The notes beneath the pieces are model-generated. The model did not search any database, was not told where the DNA came from, and saw nothing but the letters and a program-made list of their open reading frames with translations. DNA of 64,000 nucleotides, taken from positions 186,001 to 250,000 of the forward strand of contig NZ_JADPMP010000004.1 in NCBI RefSeq assembly GCF_015686655.1, read 5' to 3'. A program made the position numbers and the translations under genes. Source of the DNA: Pontibacter sp. FD36. Its GTDB lineage: Bacteria; Bacteroidota; Bacteroidia; Cytophagales; Hymenobacteraceae. Shown here one piece after another: positions 54,387-64,000 of this stretch (its first letter is position 1; each line of letters starts with the position of its first letter).

Positions 54387-55148
54387 TTATTCACAAATAA
54401 TCTGATCTTCGTACTCCACATTGACTCTCTTATATTTATCCCAGCCCATCACGGGCAGCACTTCTTTATAAAAGACCATCAACTTTTTAAATTTCTGTTC
54501 CATGTCATTTGGCTTCCCAAACTCAATGGTGTGTTCCCCTACCTGTGGCAGAAAAGAAACTTTGCCCTTTTCATCGATATGCATCTGGGCTAATTGGGCT
54601 TTCCAAAACTGATCGGTTTCAATGAAACGCAGCAAGGAAATATAGGCCTGGCCTGTAGAGTCCTGAAAGAAATCCCTGCAGAATGGTCTGCCGGATTGGG
54701 TCTTCGTAATGGGTATTACACGAGCGGTGTATCGGTCGGACAGGGGCAGCATATTACCCTCTGCGTCGATGTAGACATCTTGATCTGGTCGTATAATTCT
54801 AGCTATAGGCCTATTCTGTTTAATACTTACTTTGATGTTGCCGTCGAGACCTTTATAAACCTCTGCTTCCTTCACAAAGCTATGTGCTTCGATGCGTTTT
54901 TCAAGGTTTTTCAGATCGATCTGCTGGTTGGGCAAACCTTCTAATTTTCGTTCACCTTCTCGGGTAAGGAGGTCTCTTACTTCCTCTTCCCCAATAAAGT
55001 AATTGTTGTACTCATTATCAATATTTATTGACACTTTCTCACACTTTTTTTCATTTTGGCGAGAAGATGCAAATCCTGCAAGAGCGGCGATCGTAACCAC
55101 GCTACAACATGCAAAAATTAAAGATTTTATTTTACTATTCAAGCCCAT
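54387..55148 (-). CDS. ftsQ: Cell division protein FtsQ/DivIB
   Basis: A 253-aa bitopic protein: a single N-terminal membrane helix (LIFACCSVVTIAALAGFASS) followed by a periplasmic POTRA-like domain (INIDNEYNNYFIGEEEVRDL, VKEAEVYKGLDGNIKVSIKQ). It links early and late divisome proteins. Position between murC and ftsA is the standard place. Sequence of this family is weakly conserved, but the context makes it firm. Confidence 0.9.
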   Translation of the reverse strand: MGLNSKIKSLIFACCSVVTIAALAGFASSRQNEKKCEKVSINIDNEYNNYFIGEEEVRDLLTREGERKLEGLPNQQIDLKNLEKRIEAHSFVKEAEVYKGLDGNIKVSIKQNRPIARIIRPDQDVYIDAEGNMLPLSDRYTARVIPITKTQSGRPFCRDFFQDSTGQAYISLLRFIETDQFWKAQLAQMHIDEKGKVSFLPQVGEHTIEFGKPNDMEQKFKKLMVFYKEVLPVMGWDKYKRVNVEYEDQIICE

Positions 55149-55149
55149 T

Positions 55150-56544
55150 TCAGTTATTTTCTAAAATATTTTTTATAGGCTTTACTAATGTATCGATATC
55201 ACCGGCTCCAACTGTCGCCAATACCTCAAAATCAGTGTTTTCAGCTAAATAAGCCGCCACATTCTCTTTATGCAAAAGTCTCTTTTTCGGGCCATTTATC
55301 AAGCCTAAAATCATTTCTGAAGTTACACCTTCAATTGGCTTTTCCCGTGCTGGGTATATATCCAGCAAGATCAGCTCGTCAGCAGCACTCAAACTCTGTG
55401 CAAATTCGGTTGCAAAATCGCGGGTGCGGCTGAACAAATGCGGCTGAAACACTACGGTCAGCTTTTTGTCCGGGTAAATGGCACGCAAAGACGTCATGAA
55501 CGCATCGATCTCTTTCGGGTGGTGCGCATAGTCGTCAATGTATACTTTGCCCTGACCTTCATATACCACTTCGAAGCGTCGCTTCACACCTCTGTAACTT
55601 GCCAATGCATCACGCAACTTGTCTTCTGACACGCCCATAATCTGACCCGCTATCAGCGCAGCCAAGGCATTTTCTACATTGTGATATCCAGGCAAAGCCA
55701 ACACCAAACGTGCTATGTTACTGATGGGTGTTTCCGCATCAAAACAGAAGCTGTATCCCTGTATCTCAAGCTGTTGCACATGTGCTTCGCCTTCCTTTAA
55801 GCCGTAGCGAATCACTCGCACATCGTCCTGTACTTTTTCAAGCAGACGTGGATCAGTGTCGCTATGCAAAATCAGATAGCCGCCGGGCTTGACCTGACTG
55901 ATGAACTTCTGAAAGGTCCTGATCAGTTCCTCTTTGTCACCATAAATATCCAAGTGATCGGGATCAGCCGACGTCACGATAGCGATGTCCGGATATAGGG
56001 TCAGGAAAGAGCGGTCGTACTCATCTGCTTCTACCACAATCGTCTCCTGTTCAGCCGTACCTTTTCCGATCAGCAAGTTCGAATTCAGGTTGGTAGCTAT
56101 ACCTCCCAGGAAAGCAGAGCAGTCCACGCCACCTTCGTGCAGCAAATGCGTCACGATCGACGAAGTAGTCGTTTTGCCATGCGTGCCGGCTACGGCCACG
56201 GTATAAGCCGAACCCGTAATAATGCCTAACACCTCCGAACGCTTCTTGATGGTATAGCCCTTCTCTTTCAGGTAGGCCCACTCCGTATGCTCGGCAGGTA
56301 TAGCTGGCGTGAGCACCACTAAAGTGGACTCCTTGTTCTCCAGTATTTCTTTTGGCAACTGGTTTACATCATCTTCATAATGCACCCGGATACCCTCCTG
56401 CTCCAGCGCCTCAGTGAGTGGGGTGCGGGTCTTGTCATAGCCCCATACCGGAAGCTTCCGGGCATTGAACCAGCGGGCAATGGCACTCATGCCGATTCCG
56501 CCGATGCCAAGGAAATAGATATAGCTATAGTCTTCCAGTCTCAC
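55150..56544 (-). CDS. murC: UDP-N-acetylmuramate--L-alanine ligase
   Basis: A 464-aa Mur ligase adding L-Ala to UDP-MurNAc. The Rossmann start FLGIGGIGMSAIARWF, the ATP loop AGTHGKTTTSSI, and DYAHHPKEIDAFM are diagnostic for MurC. The start overlaps the end of murG by four bases, and ftsQ begins one base after its stop. Confidence 0.97.
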   Translation of the reverse strand: MRLEDYSYIYFLGIGGIGMSAIARWFNARKLPVWGYDKTRTPLTEALEQEGIRVHYEDDVNQLPKEILENKESTLVVLTPAIPAEHTEWAYLKEKGYTIKKRSEVLGIITGSAYTVAVAGTHGKTTTSSIVTHLLHEGGVDCSAFLGGIATNLNSNLLIGKGTAEQETIVVEADEYDRSFLTLYPDIAIVTSADPDHLDIYGDKEELIRTFQKFISQVKPGGYLILHSDTDPRLLEKVQDDVRVIRYGLKEGEAHVQQLEIQGYSFCFDAETPISNIARLVLALPGYHNVENALAALIAGQIMGVSEDKLRDALASYRGVKRRFEVVYEGQGKVYIDDYAHHPKEIDAFMTSLRAIYPDKKLTVVFQPHLFSRTRDFATEFAQSLSAADELILLDIYPAREKPIEGVTSEMILGLINGPKKRLLHKENVAAYLAENTDFEVLATVGAGDIDTLVKPIKNILENN

Positions 56545-57653
56545 TTGATCAACTTTAACAGTTCGTTTACAATATCGACAGCGGCATTTGGCCGCGCCAG
56601 TTTCAGGATGTTCTGCGCCAGACGGTGCTGCTCTGCCTCGTTTCCGGCCAGCTCCAGCGCGGCAGGTATCAGTTTTTGCTGTGCTTCGCCGTCACGCACC
56701 AATAAGGCGGCCTGCTCCTGCACCAGCGACATGGCGTTTTTGGTTTGATGGTCTTCAGCTACATTAGGCGAAGGCACCAGTATCGAAGGCTTGCCAGCCA
56801 GACACAGTTCTGAAATCGAAAGTGCCCCGGCTCTGGATACCACCACATCAGCGGCGGCATAGGCCAGATCCATCTGACGGATGAAATCGAAGGCACGTAT
56901 ACCTGCATCGGCATAAGGCTTCTCCAATTCCTGCGCCTGCGGATAAAATGCTCTGCCCGTCTGCCAGATCAGTTGATAGCCCGCTTCGGCAATTTGCTGC
57001 AGGCCAGCGGCTATACTTTGGTTTATGGTTCTGGCACCAAGGCTTCCGCCTAGCACCAGTATGGTTTTCTTTTCAGAAGTCAGTCCGAAGTGCAGCAAGG
57101 CCTCGCGGCGTTTGCCTTCGAGTTCCATAATGTCCTTCCGAACCGGATTGCCTGTCATCACCAGCTTTTCGGCCGGGAAGAAGGCGTCCATGTTGTTGTA
57201 AGCCACACAGATTTTCTGCACCCGCTTGGCCAATAGTTTGTTGGTTATACCTGCATAAGAATTCTGCTCCTGCACAAGTGCTGGTATACCTTTAGAGGTA
57301 GCTGCATACAGCAATGGCCCACTGGCATAACCGCCTACACCTACCACGGCATCCGGCTTAAAATCACGGATGATCTTGTTCGACATCCGGATACTGGAGA
57401 TCACTTTCCATGGGAAAGAGAGATTGTCCAGTGTAAGTCGACGCTGCAGTCCGCTGATCCAGAGACCAACAATCTTGTAGCCAGCTTCCGGCACGCGTGT
57501 CATTTCCATACGCCCGATCGCTCCTACAAACAGGATCTCAGCATCAGGGTGCACCACCTTGATCTGGTTGGCGATGGCAATAGCCGGGTAAATATGCCCG
57601 CCAGTGCCGCCACCGCTGATGATGAAGCGATATGGACGCTGCTGATTAGGCAT
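56541..57653 (-). CDS. murG: UDP-N-acetylglucosamine transferase MurG
   Basis: A 370-aa glycosyltransferase that makes lipid II at the inner face of the membrane. The N-terminal loop is ISGGGTGGHIYPAIAIA; the donor site includes VLGGSLGARTINQ and VSRAGALSISELCLAGKPSI. The start overlaps the end of ftsW by eight bases. Confidence 0.97.
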   Translation of the reverse strand: MPNQQRPYRFIISGGGTGGHIYPAIAIANQIKVVHPDAEILFVGAIGRMEMTRVPEAGYKIVGLWISGLQRRLTLDNLSFPWKVISSIRMSNKIIRDFKPDAVVGVGGYASGPLLYAATSKGIPALVQEQNSYAGITNKLLAKRVQKICVAYNNMDAFFPAEKLVMTGNPVRKDIMELEGKRREALLHFGLTSEKKTILVLGGSLGARTINQSIAAGLQQIAEAGYQLIWQTGRAFYPQAQELEKPYADAGIRAFDFIRQMDLAYAAADVVVSRAGALSISELCLAGKPSILVPSPNVAEDHQTKNAMSLVQEQAALLVRDGEAQQKLIPAALELAGNEAEQHRLAQNILKLARPNAAVDIVNELLKLIK

Positions 57654-58794
57654 TGGCCGTCACTTTTGCGGTTGAACTAAATGACTCTTCTCCTTTCACG
57701 GTACGACTCACGCTTAGGATAATCCCAATCGATATACCTGTGAAAATAAGCGACGTCCCCCCCATACTCAGAAGCGGCAACGGCAGACCCGTAATCGGAC
57801 CAAGCCCAACGGCCACGCCCATGTTGATCATGCCCTGCAGCACCAGACTGAAACTCAGGCCGGCTGCCAGCAAGCCTCCAAAGGCACCGTTGCTTTTCGT
57901 AACGGTCACCAATCCTCTGTATAGCAAGGCTAGGTATAAGAACAGCACCAAGGCGCCGCCCAACAAACCGTATTCCTCTAGTATGATTGCATATATAAAG
58001 TCAGAATAAGGGTGCGGCAAAATATCACGCTGGTCGCTGTTACCCGGGCCTTTGCCTACCACACCGCCAGTTGCAATGGCGATATAAGATTGTTCAAGCT
58101 GGAAAGCCGTCTCGGATTCGTCGAAGAAAGCCTCTACCCTACTGATGGCCGTACCTAAACGCTGACCGGCTGCTAGACCTACTCCGCCCAACATGGCACC
58201 TGCTAACACGAAAACTGCTAACGATTTCATTGGCACACGCCCAATGAACATCAGCAAAAGACTGGTCAGGAACAGCAACACCGCTGTAGAAGTGTTCGTC
58301 AAGGCGATCAAGGCGCAGATAAAACCTGTCCAGGCAAAAATCGGGATCAAGTTGCGCTTCCAGTCATCGAGGTTGTTTTGCTTTTTCGAGAGCATACTGG
58401 CCAAGTATGAAATCAGCGCCAGCTTCGCCAAATCCGAAGGCTGAAAAGTCTGGTTGATCACTGGAATGGTGATCCAGCGGGATGCTTCGTTGATGTTCGA
58501 ACCAAAGAAGAAGGTATAGAGCAAAAGCGGCACAGATAGGATAAGCGCCACCAGTGATAAGCGGGAATAGTAACGGTAATCGATCTTGTGCGCCAGCCAC
58601 ATAAAGGCCAGTCCGATGAAGATCAGCGACGAGTGCTTAAAGAGGAAGTACTCCGTATTACCGTCTTTTTGCTTGTACGCCAAGGTACCGGTAGCCGAAT
58701 ACACGACTGCCATGCTGATAAGCGAGAACATCAGCACGATGCCCCAAAGCACCGCGTCCCCTTTCAGGTTCCGCTGTAACCATTGCTTGATCAT
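57646..58794 (-). CDS. ftsW: Peptidoglycan polymerase FtsW (SEDS family)
   Basis: A 382-aa membrane protein with about ten helices, polymerising glycan strands at the septum with its partner PBP. The SEDS signatures are seen: QPSDLAKLALISYLA, and near the C-terminus GPITGLPLPLLSMGGTSLI. It lies between murD and murG as usual. Confidence 0.96.
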   Translation of the reverse strand: MIKQWLQRNLKGDAVLWGIVLMFSLISMAVVYSATGTLAYKQKDGNTEYFLFKHSSLIFIGLAFMWLAHKIDYRYYSRLSLVALILSVPLLLYTFFFGSNINEASRWITIPVINQTFQPSDLAKLALISYLASMLSKKQNNLDDWKRNLIPIFAWTGFICALIALTNTSTAVLLFLTSLLLMFIGRVPMKSLAVFVLAGAMLGGVGLAAGQRLGTAISRVEAFFDESETAFQLEQSYIAIATGGVVGKGPGNSDQRDILPHPYSDFIYAIILEEYGLLGGALVLFLYLALLYRGLVTVTKSNGAFGGLLAAGLSFSLVLQGMINMGVAVGLGPITGLPLPLLSMGGTSLIFTGISIGIILSVSRTVKGEESFSSTAKVTANA

Positions 58795-58821
58795 ATTACC
58801 TTTGGCTAAAAATTAAAAATC

Positions 58822-60165
58822 TTACTTTTTCAAAACTATCTTCTCTACGGCCTCCTTGAAGCGTTGCCCTCGGTGCTCGTAATTGTTGAACAAATCGAAA
58901 CTAGCGCAGGCCGGCGACAAGAGCACCACATCACCGGGTGTTGACAGCAAGCGGCCCATGCGCACGGCATACTCCATGGAAGTGGTTTCCACCATCACCG
59001 GCACAATGCGTCCGAATGCTTCTTTCAACTTATCGTTGTCCTTGCCCAGACAAACCAGCACTTTCACTTTCTCCTTGGCCAGCTCGGTCAGCACGCTGTA
59101 GTCGTTCCCTTTGTCCACGCCGCCCGCAATCCAGATGATCGGCTGCTTTATACCCTCTAGGGCATAGTACACAGCTTCCACGTTTGTCGCTTTCGAGTCG
59201 TTGATGTAGGTGACTTCCTTTGAAACTGTGATCACCTGCAAACGGTGCTCAGCATTCTCAAATGTCTCCAGCCCTTTTCCGATCTGGCTGTCCTCCACGC
59301 CCATCAGCTTGGCGACTGCCACGGCGGCCATCGTGTTGTACTGGTTGTGCTTGCCGATCAGGGCAGAGCGCGAAGCGTCAATGTCGCCTTCAAAGAACTT
59401 GACGTTGACTTTTACATGCGTCCCTTCACATAGTACTTTCGTACCCTCCGTGTTTTGGAGTGAGAATGGGATTGTGGTTCCGCCAAAAGACGCAGAATCG
59501 AACGCATTACGGATAATATCATCATCGTTGTTGTAGATAAAGTAGTCCGCGCCGCTCATGTTCTGCGCAATGCGCAACTTAGAGGCGGCGTACTTGTTTA
59601 GATCATAGCCATACCGGTCTAGGTGGTCTGGCGTAATATTTAACAGTACTCCAATATGTGCTTTAAACTGGTACATGTTGTCGAGCTGAAAACTGCTCAG
59701 CTCCACCACGTAGTACTCGTGTTTATTGTCAATTACTTTCTCAGCTAGACTTTCGCCGATGTTACCGGCCAGCCCTACATTTATACCTGCGCTCTTCAGC
59801 AAGTGGTAAGTGAGCAAGGTTGTCGTGGTCTTACCATTCGTACCGGTAATGCAAATGAACTTCGCATCAGTATACCTGCCTGCAAACTCGATCTCCGATA
59901 TCACCGGAATCTCTTTCTTGATCGCCTCCTGAATGATGGCTGCCTTGTCAGGTATACCCGGACTTTTGACGATTTCGGTCGATCCTAAAATACGCTCAAA
60001 GGTATGGGTACCCTCTTCGTAAGGTATAGCCGCTGTTGCCAGCTTGGCTTTGTATACCTCCTTGATCTGCCCCATGTCGGACACGAACACATCCAGCCCT
60101 TTTGCCTTTGCCAGCAAAGCCGCTCCTACGCCACTTTCTCCCGCTCCGAGTATCGCTAGTTTCAT
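58822..60165 (-). CDS. murD: UDP-N-acetylmuramoylalanine--D-glutamate ligase
   Basis: A 447-aa Mur ligase adding D-Glu. The start LAILGAGESGVGAALLAKAK, the ATP loop ITGTNGKTTTTLLTYHLL, and YINDSKATNVEAVYYAL together mark MurD. Spacing to mraY is 19 bases and to ftsW 27 bases, consistent with one operon. Confidence 0.97.
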   Translation of the reverse strand: MKLAILGAGESGVGAALLAKAKGLDVFVSDMGQIKEVYKAKLATAAIPYEEGTHTFERILGSTEIVKSPGIPDKAAIIQEAIKKEIPVISEIEFAGRYTDAKFICITGTNGKTTTTLLTYHLLKSAGINVGLAGNIGESLAEKVIDNKHEYYVVELSSFQLDNMYQFKAHIGVLLNITPDHLDRYGYDLNKYAASKLRIAQNMSGADYFIYNNDDDIIRNAFDSASFGGTTIPFSLQNTEGTKVLCEGTHVKVNVKFFEGDIDASRSALIGKHNQYNTMAAVAVAKLMGVEDSQIGKGLETFENAEHRLQVITVSKEVTYINDSKATNVEAVYYALEGIKQPIIWIAGGVDKGNDYSVLTELAKEKVKVLVCLGKDNDKLKEAFGRIVPVMVETTSMEYAVRMGRLLSTPGDVVLLSPACASFDLFNNYEHRGQRFKEAVEKIVLKK

Positions 60166-60184
60166 GGTTTGTTTTCGTTAGGTT

Positions 60185-61405
60185 TTAGCGCAGTTTCAGG
60201 GTTGCCAATGTCAAAATTGCCAGCATGATGCCCACAATCCAGAACCTAGAAACGATCTTGGACTCGTGGTAGCCGTTTTTCTGGTAGTGGTGGTGCAGCG
60301 GCGACATCTTGAAGATGCGTCGGCCTTCCCCGTATTTCTTTTTGGTATACTTAAAGTAACTCACCTGCAGCATCACCGACAGGTTCTCAATCAGGAAGAT
60401 GCCGCACAGGATAGGTATAAGCAGCTCTTTGCGCACAATTAGGGCCATCACTGCGATGATACCGCCAATGGCCAAGCTGCCTGTATCGCCCATGAACACT
60501 TGTGCCGGATACGAGTTATACCACAGAAAACCCACACAGGCTCCCACAAAGGCTAGGGCAAATATGGTCAGCTCACCCGAGTTCGGGATGAACATGATGT
60601 CGAGATAATCCGCAAAAATGGTGTTACCCGATACCCAGGCAAAGATCGCCAGCGTAAGGCCGATGATGGCCGAGGTACCAGCCGCCAGACCGTCGATACC
60701 GTCGGTGATGTTGGCACCGTTAGATACGGCCGTGATTACCAGAATCACGAACGGGATGTACAGGTAGCACGACCAGTCTGCGAAAAGCGGACCCGCGAAA
60801 GAAAACAGATTGCAGTAATCGAGTTCGTTATTTTTGCGGAAAGGTATAGTCGTAATCATGGATTTGATGTCCACCCACTTGCTCGTGGCGTTCACGGCGG
60901 AAGTAGAACCATCGGTGAAGATGTACTGCCTTACGACAACATCGTCACTAAAGTATAGGGTCAAACCTACAATAATTCCTAAGCCAATCTGACCCAGCAC
61001 CTTAAATTTTCCGGCCAGTCCCTCTTTGTTCTTTTTGAACACTTTGATGTAGTCATCGAGGAAGCCGATCAAGCCCAACCAAATCGTCGAAACGATCATC
61101 AATAACACGTAAATGTTATCCAGACGGGCAAACAGCAAGGTGGGCACCAGTATAGCCAACAGGATGATCAGACCGCCCATAGTCGGGGTGCCTTTCTTCT
61201 CCATTTGGCCCTCCAGCCCGAGGTCACGAATGCTTTCGCCTACTTGTTTGCGCTGCAGTATTTTAATCAGTCGTCCGCCAAACATCATCGCGATCAGCAA
61301 AGACGTCAGCGTTGCCATACCCGCCCTGAAGGAGATGTACTGGAATACACCCGCCCCTAATAGGTCGTACTCACGGTCAAGGTATGTAAAGAGGTGGTAA
61401 AGCAT
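60185..61405 (-). CDS. mraY: Phospho-N-acetylmuramoyl-pentapeptide transferase
   Basis: A 406-aa polytopic membrane enzyme that moves phospho-MurNAc-pentapeptide to undecaprenyl phosphate (lipid I). Active-site motifs are [17 protein letters not shown] and [16 protein letters not shown]. It is longer than the usual ~360 residues because of an extra loop (around [19 protein letters not shown]), a feature I know from Bacteroidota MraY. Confidence 0.97.
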   Translation of the reverse strand: MLYHLFTYLDREYDLLGAGVFQYISFRAGMATLTSLLIAMMFGGRLIKILQRKQVGESIRDLGLEGQMEKKGTPTMGGLIILLAILVPTLLFARLDNIYVLLMIVSTIWLGLIGFLDDYIKVFKKNKEGLAGKFKVLGQIGLGIIVGLTLYFSDDVVVRQYIFTDGSTSAVNATSKWVDIKSMITTIPFRKNNELDYCNLFSFAGPLFADWSCYLYIPFVILVITAVSNGANITDGIDGLAAGTSAIIGLTLAIFAWVSGNTIFADYLDIMFIPNSGELTIFALAFVGACVGFLWYNSYPAQVFMGDTGSLAIGGIIAVMALIVRKELLIPILCGIFLIENLSVMLQVSYFKYTKKKYGEGRRIFKMSPLHHHYQKNGYHESKIVSRFWIVGIMLAILTLATLKLR

Positions 61406-61444
61406 TTAATCTGTAATCGTTTCTCCTTTGTTTTTCAGTTTGTT

Positions 61445-62911
61445 TTATTTGCCAAGCTGTTGCAGGGCTTCCTGTAGCACTTGTTTATCGTCGAATGGGT
61501 ATTTCATGCCCTTTATCTCCTGATAAGTCTCATGGCCTTTGCCTGCCACCAGTATGATATCACCCTTACCCGCCAGCATGCAGGCCGTGCGAATCGCCTC
61601 TCTCCTATCCAGCACACTCAGGGTTTTCTTGAAATCCAGCGGCTTTACGCCTTTCTGCATGTCTTCCAGTATCACCTGTGGCTCTTCGAAACGCGGATTA
61701 TCGGACGTTAAAATCACCTTGTCGCTCAGGCGACAGGCGATGTCGGCCATCACCGGGCGCTTAGCCGCGTCGCGGTTACCACCACAGCCAACTATTGTTA
61801 TCACCGTTTGCAACGGCGTGCGTATTTGCTGAATCGTGTTAAGCACGTTTTCCAGTGCATCCGGCGTATGGGCATAGTCCACTATACCGGTGATTTGCTC
61901 CTGCTCCGACACTATGTAATCGAAGCGGCCAGCTGCTGTATCCAAGCTCGAGAGTATAGTGAGCGCTTCCATAGGATCTTCCTCTAGCAGCACTGCCACA
62001 CCATAAGCACCAAGTAAGTTGTAGGCGTTGAACGCCCCGATTAGTTTGGCCCAAATCTCATGACCGTCGATTTCCAAATGCAAGCCCTGCAATGTGTTGT
62101 CGATCAGGCGTGCCTTAAAGTCAGTTACTTTGCGGAGCGAGAAATAGCGCACGTCCGCTTTGGTGTTCTGCACCATCACCGGACCGCGCTTGTCGTCGGC
62201 ATTGATCAGGGCAAAAGCACCAGCCGGTAGCATATCAAAGAAGGACTTCTTCGCTTTGATATACTCGTCGAAGGTGCCGTGATAGTCTAAATGGTCATGG
62301 GTGATGTTGGTGAACACGCCGCCGGCAAAGGTTATACCTGCCACGCGTTGCTGCACCATGGCATGCGAACTCACTTCCATGAAAACATACCCGCAACCGG
62401 CCTTCACCATCTTATCCAACAGCGCATTCAGCGACACGGCGTCCGGCGTGGTGTGCGTCGACGGAATCACCTCTTCGTCAATCTGGTTCTGCACTGTGGA
62501 GATCATACCCACATGGTAGCCCAGTTCGCGGAACAGCTTGTGCAGCAAAGTCACCGAAGTGGTCTTACCGTTGGTGCCCGTTACGCCCACCAGTTTCAGT
62601 TTGCGGGACGGATGGCTGTAAAACGCAGAAGCCATCAAACCCAAGGCCTGACCGCTGTTTTTTACCTTGATATAAGTAACATCCTCGGCCAGTTCAGCCG
62701 GTAATTCTTCGCACACAATGGCAACGGTCTTCGCCTCCGCGGCTTTCGCCATGAAGTCGTGCCCGTCTACCTGCACGCCGCGCATAGCCACAAACAGCAC
62801 GCCTTGCTGCACCTGGCGTGAGTCGAAGGTAATCGACTCAACCTGCACATCCAGCGGGCCGTGGCTTTCCAGCACGGTTACGTCTTTCAATATGTCCTGC
62901 AATAGCTGCAT
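61445..62911 (-). CDS. murE: UDP-MurNAc-L-Ala-D-Glu--2,6-diaminopimelate ligase
   Basis: A 488-aa Mur ligase for the third residue. The ATP loop is GVTGTNGKTTSVTLLHKL. The substrate-selecting motif SDNPRFEEP is the DNPR form that picks meso-diaminopimelate and not lysine. Its start overlaps by one base the stop of the upstream ftsI gene (TAATG). Confidence 0.97.
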   Translation of the reverse strand: MQLLQDILKDVTVLESHGPLDVQVESITFDSRQVQQGVLFVAMRGVQVDGHDFMAKAAEAKTVAIVCEELPAELAEDVTYIKVKNSGQALGLMASAFYSHPSRKLKLVGVTGTNGKTTSVTLLHKLFRELGYHVGMISTVQNQIDEEVIPSTHTTPDAVSLNALLDKMVKAGCGYVFMEVSSHAMVQQRVAGITFAGGVFTNITHDHLDYHGTFDEYIKAKKSFFDMLPAGAFALINADDKRGPVMVQNTKADVRYFSLRKVTDFKARLIDNTLQGLHLEIDGHEIWAKLIGAFNAYNLLGAYGVAVLLEEDPMEALTILSSLDTAAGRFDYIVSEQEQITGIVDYAHTPDALENVLNTIQQIRTPLQTVITIVGCGGNRDAAKRPVMADIACRLSDKVILTSDNPRFEEPQVILEDMQKGVKPLDFKKTLSVLDRREAIRTACMLAGKGDIILVAGKGHETYQEIKGMKYPFDDKQVLQEALQQLGK

Positions 62912-63999
62912 TAGCTCAATACAATCGTAATTTTAGTCTCTTTGTTAATTTCGGTGCCCGGCTGCACGGATTGCTTTTGCACCCGCTTGCCCATCCCTTC
63001 CACACTTACCTTCAGGTGCTGGTTGCCCAAAATGAACAGTGCGTCGCGCAGCGTCATACCAGTCACATCAGGCACCTGACCGCCTCTTACGGGGTTCGGC
63101 TCAAACTTCAGCGAGCGCATTTGCGGTGTCACACGCACCCACTCGTCATCGCTTGTCGCCGTGGAGTGGTTGCTTACGCCGATCTTGTTCAATATCAGGC
63201 CCAGATCATCCAAACTGCCGGCTTTCACCTGTGGCAAACTGTCTTTGTTCGGCACTACACGGGCACGAAGCGGCTGGTGCATGGCCAAGTCTCGGGCATA
63301 GGCTTTGTCAGCCACTTCCTTAAACACCGGCGCGGCCACATCGCCGCCGTACACGTTCACGCCTCTCGGACTGTCAATGATCACTATGCAGCTGTACTTC
63401 GGATTGTCAGCCGGGAAATAGCCGGCAAACGAAGTCGAGTATAGCTTCACGTACTTACCGTCTTTCACCTTGCGGGCGGTTCCGGTTTTACCGGCTACTT
63501 TATAGTCGGCGCTCTTGATGTTCTTGGCGGTACCATTCTGCACTACACCTTCCAGCATGGCACGCACCTTCTTAATCGTCTCTTCTGAAGCAATTCTCTC
63601 GTTCAGCACACGCGTCTGAAATGTCTGGATCACCTGATCAGCGCGACGGATCTCTTTCACGATGATCGGCTGTACCTTCACCCCATTGTTTGCCACAGCA
63701 TTGTAAAGTGCCAGTGTCTGCAGCGGGGCCAGCTTCATTTCGTAGCCGATTGACATGGAGGTTAGCGTTGTGCCATACCATGTCTTGTCGCTCGTGTTCT
63801 TGATGTAAGGCCTTGCCTCACCATCCATTTGAAAGCCCAGTGTGCTGCTCAGTCCGAACTTGTGCAGGTAATCCACAAAGGCCTGCGGGTTGTCACTGAA
63901 GTTATCCTGAATCAGTTTGGCCACCCCGATATTGGACGACTTCTCGAACACCTCCTGTGCCGTGATCTTGCCGTAACCGCCGATTTTCACGTCAGTCAT
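62911..63999 (-). CDS. ftsI: Penicillin-binding protein (FtsI / SpoVD-like), C-terminal part
   Basis: The C-terminal 362 residues of the septal transpeptidase; the gene continues beyond the right edge. Visible are the SxN motif (EKSSNIGVAKL) and the KTG motif (VAGKTGTARKVKDGKY). The SxxK nucleophile lies outside the window. At the end is a PASTA domain (VPDVTGMTLRDALFILGNQ to ITIVLS), as in SpoVD-type PBPs. It pairs with FtsW to build septal peptidoglycan. Confidence 0.95.
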   Translation of the reverse strand: MTDVKIGGYGKITAQEVFEKSSNIGVAKLIQDNFSDNPQAFVDYLHKFGLSSTLGFQMDGEARPYIKNTSDKTWYGTTLTSMSIGYEMKLAPLQTLALYNAVANNGVKVQPIIVKEIRRADQVIQTFQTRVLNERIASEETIKKVRAMLEGVVQNGTAKNIKSADYKVAGKTGTARKVKDGKYVKLYSTSFAGYFPADNPKYSCIVIIDSPRGVNVYGGDVAAPVFKEVADKAYARDLAMHQPLRARVVPNKDSLPQVKAGSLDDLGLILNKIGVSNHSTATSDDEWVRVTPQMRSLKFEPNPVRGGQVPDVTGMTLRDALFILGNQHLKVSVEGMGKRVQKQSVQPGTEINKETKITIVLS

Positions 64000-64000
64000 G

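Noticed and set aside
1-64000. CRISPR array or insertion sequence transposase
   Set aside because: No regularly spaced repeat array and no transposase frame or terminal inverted repeats were seen on either strand.

Overview
The window looks like a chromosome segment of a Bacteroidota bacterium of the order Cytophagales, most like Hymenobacteraceae (Pontibacter and relatives). This assignment is inferred from gene content, not from a database. The supporting marks are type A and type B sorting tails of the type IX secretion system, a three-gene sdhCAB-type complex II, PaaN, a Bacteroidota-type mraY with an insertion, the FtsZ tail, and promoters fitting TTG-N19-21-TAnnTTTG.

The left quarter (1 to about 16.3 kb) is an integrated mobile island, AT-richer than the rest. 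It carries a type III restriction-modification pair (the methylase is cut by the window edge), then a large protein with a DUF4365-like nuclease domain and helical repeats. An 800-base non-coding stretch with palindromes and a direct repeat leads into a divergent protein that keeps motifs A, B and C of family A DNA polymerases, followed by a perfect 24-bp hairpin. After that come an RHH regulator coupled to a solitary DNA methyltransferase, a SRAP (YedK/HMCES) protein, a zinc-ribbon protein, umuD-umuC and, at the right edge, a tyrosine recombinase.

Next is a small, GC-rich second insertion (16.3 to 18.7 kb) flanked by two near-identical 62-bp direct repeats. It holds a decayed two-part gene and a three-gene hipB-hipS-hipT-like toxin-antitoxin operon whose promoter carries four operators at 41, 41 and 40 bp steps. 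A 54-codon membrane microprotein and a tRNA-Pro(GGG) follow.

From 19.4 kb on the content is core-like. There is a stressosome-type cluster (rsbR, rsbS, rsbT, a kinase-SpoIIE phosphatase fusion and a kinase with two ATPase modules, plus a facing single-domain response regulator), an iron-uptake pair (PepSY membrane protein and TonB-dependent receptor), paaN, a secreted subtilase, aconitase, a TlpA-like lipoprotein, a polyprenyl diphosphate synthase, an alpha/beta hydrolase with folK, fabD, a large type IX-secreted protein, and sdhC-sdhA-sdhB.

The right end (51.4 to 64 kb) is the division and cell wall (dcw) cluster on the minus strand: ftsI (partial), murE, mraY, murD, ftsW, murG, murC, ftsQ, ftsA, ftsZ, closed by a terminator. 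The core region is strongly enriched in the hexamer GGTATA/TATACC compared with the island, which gives an independent compositional boundary.
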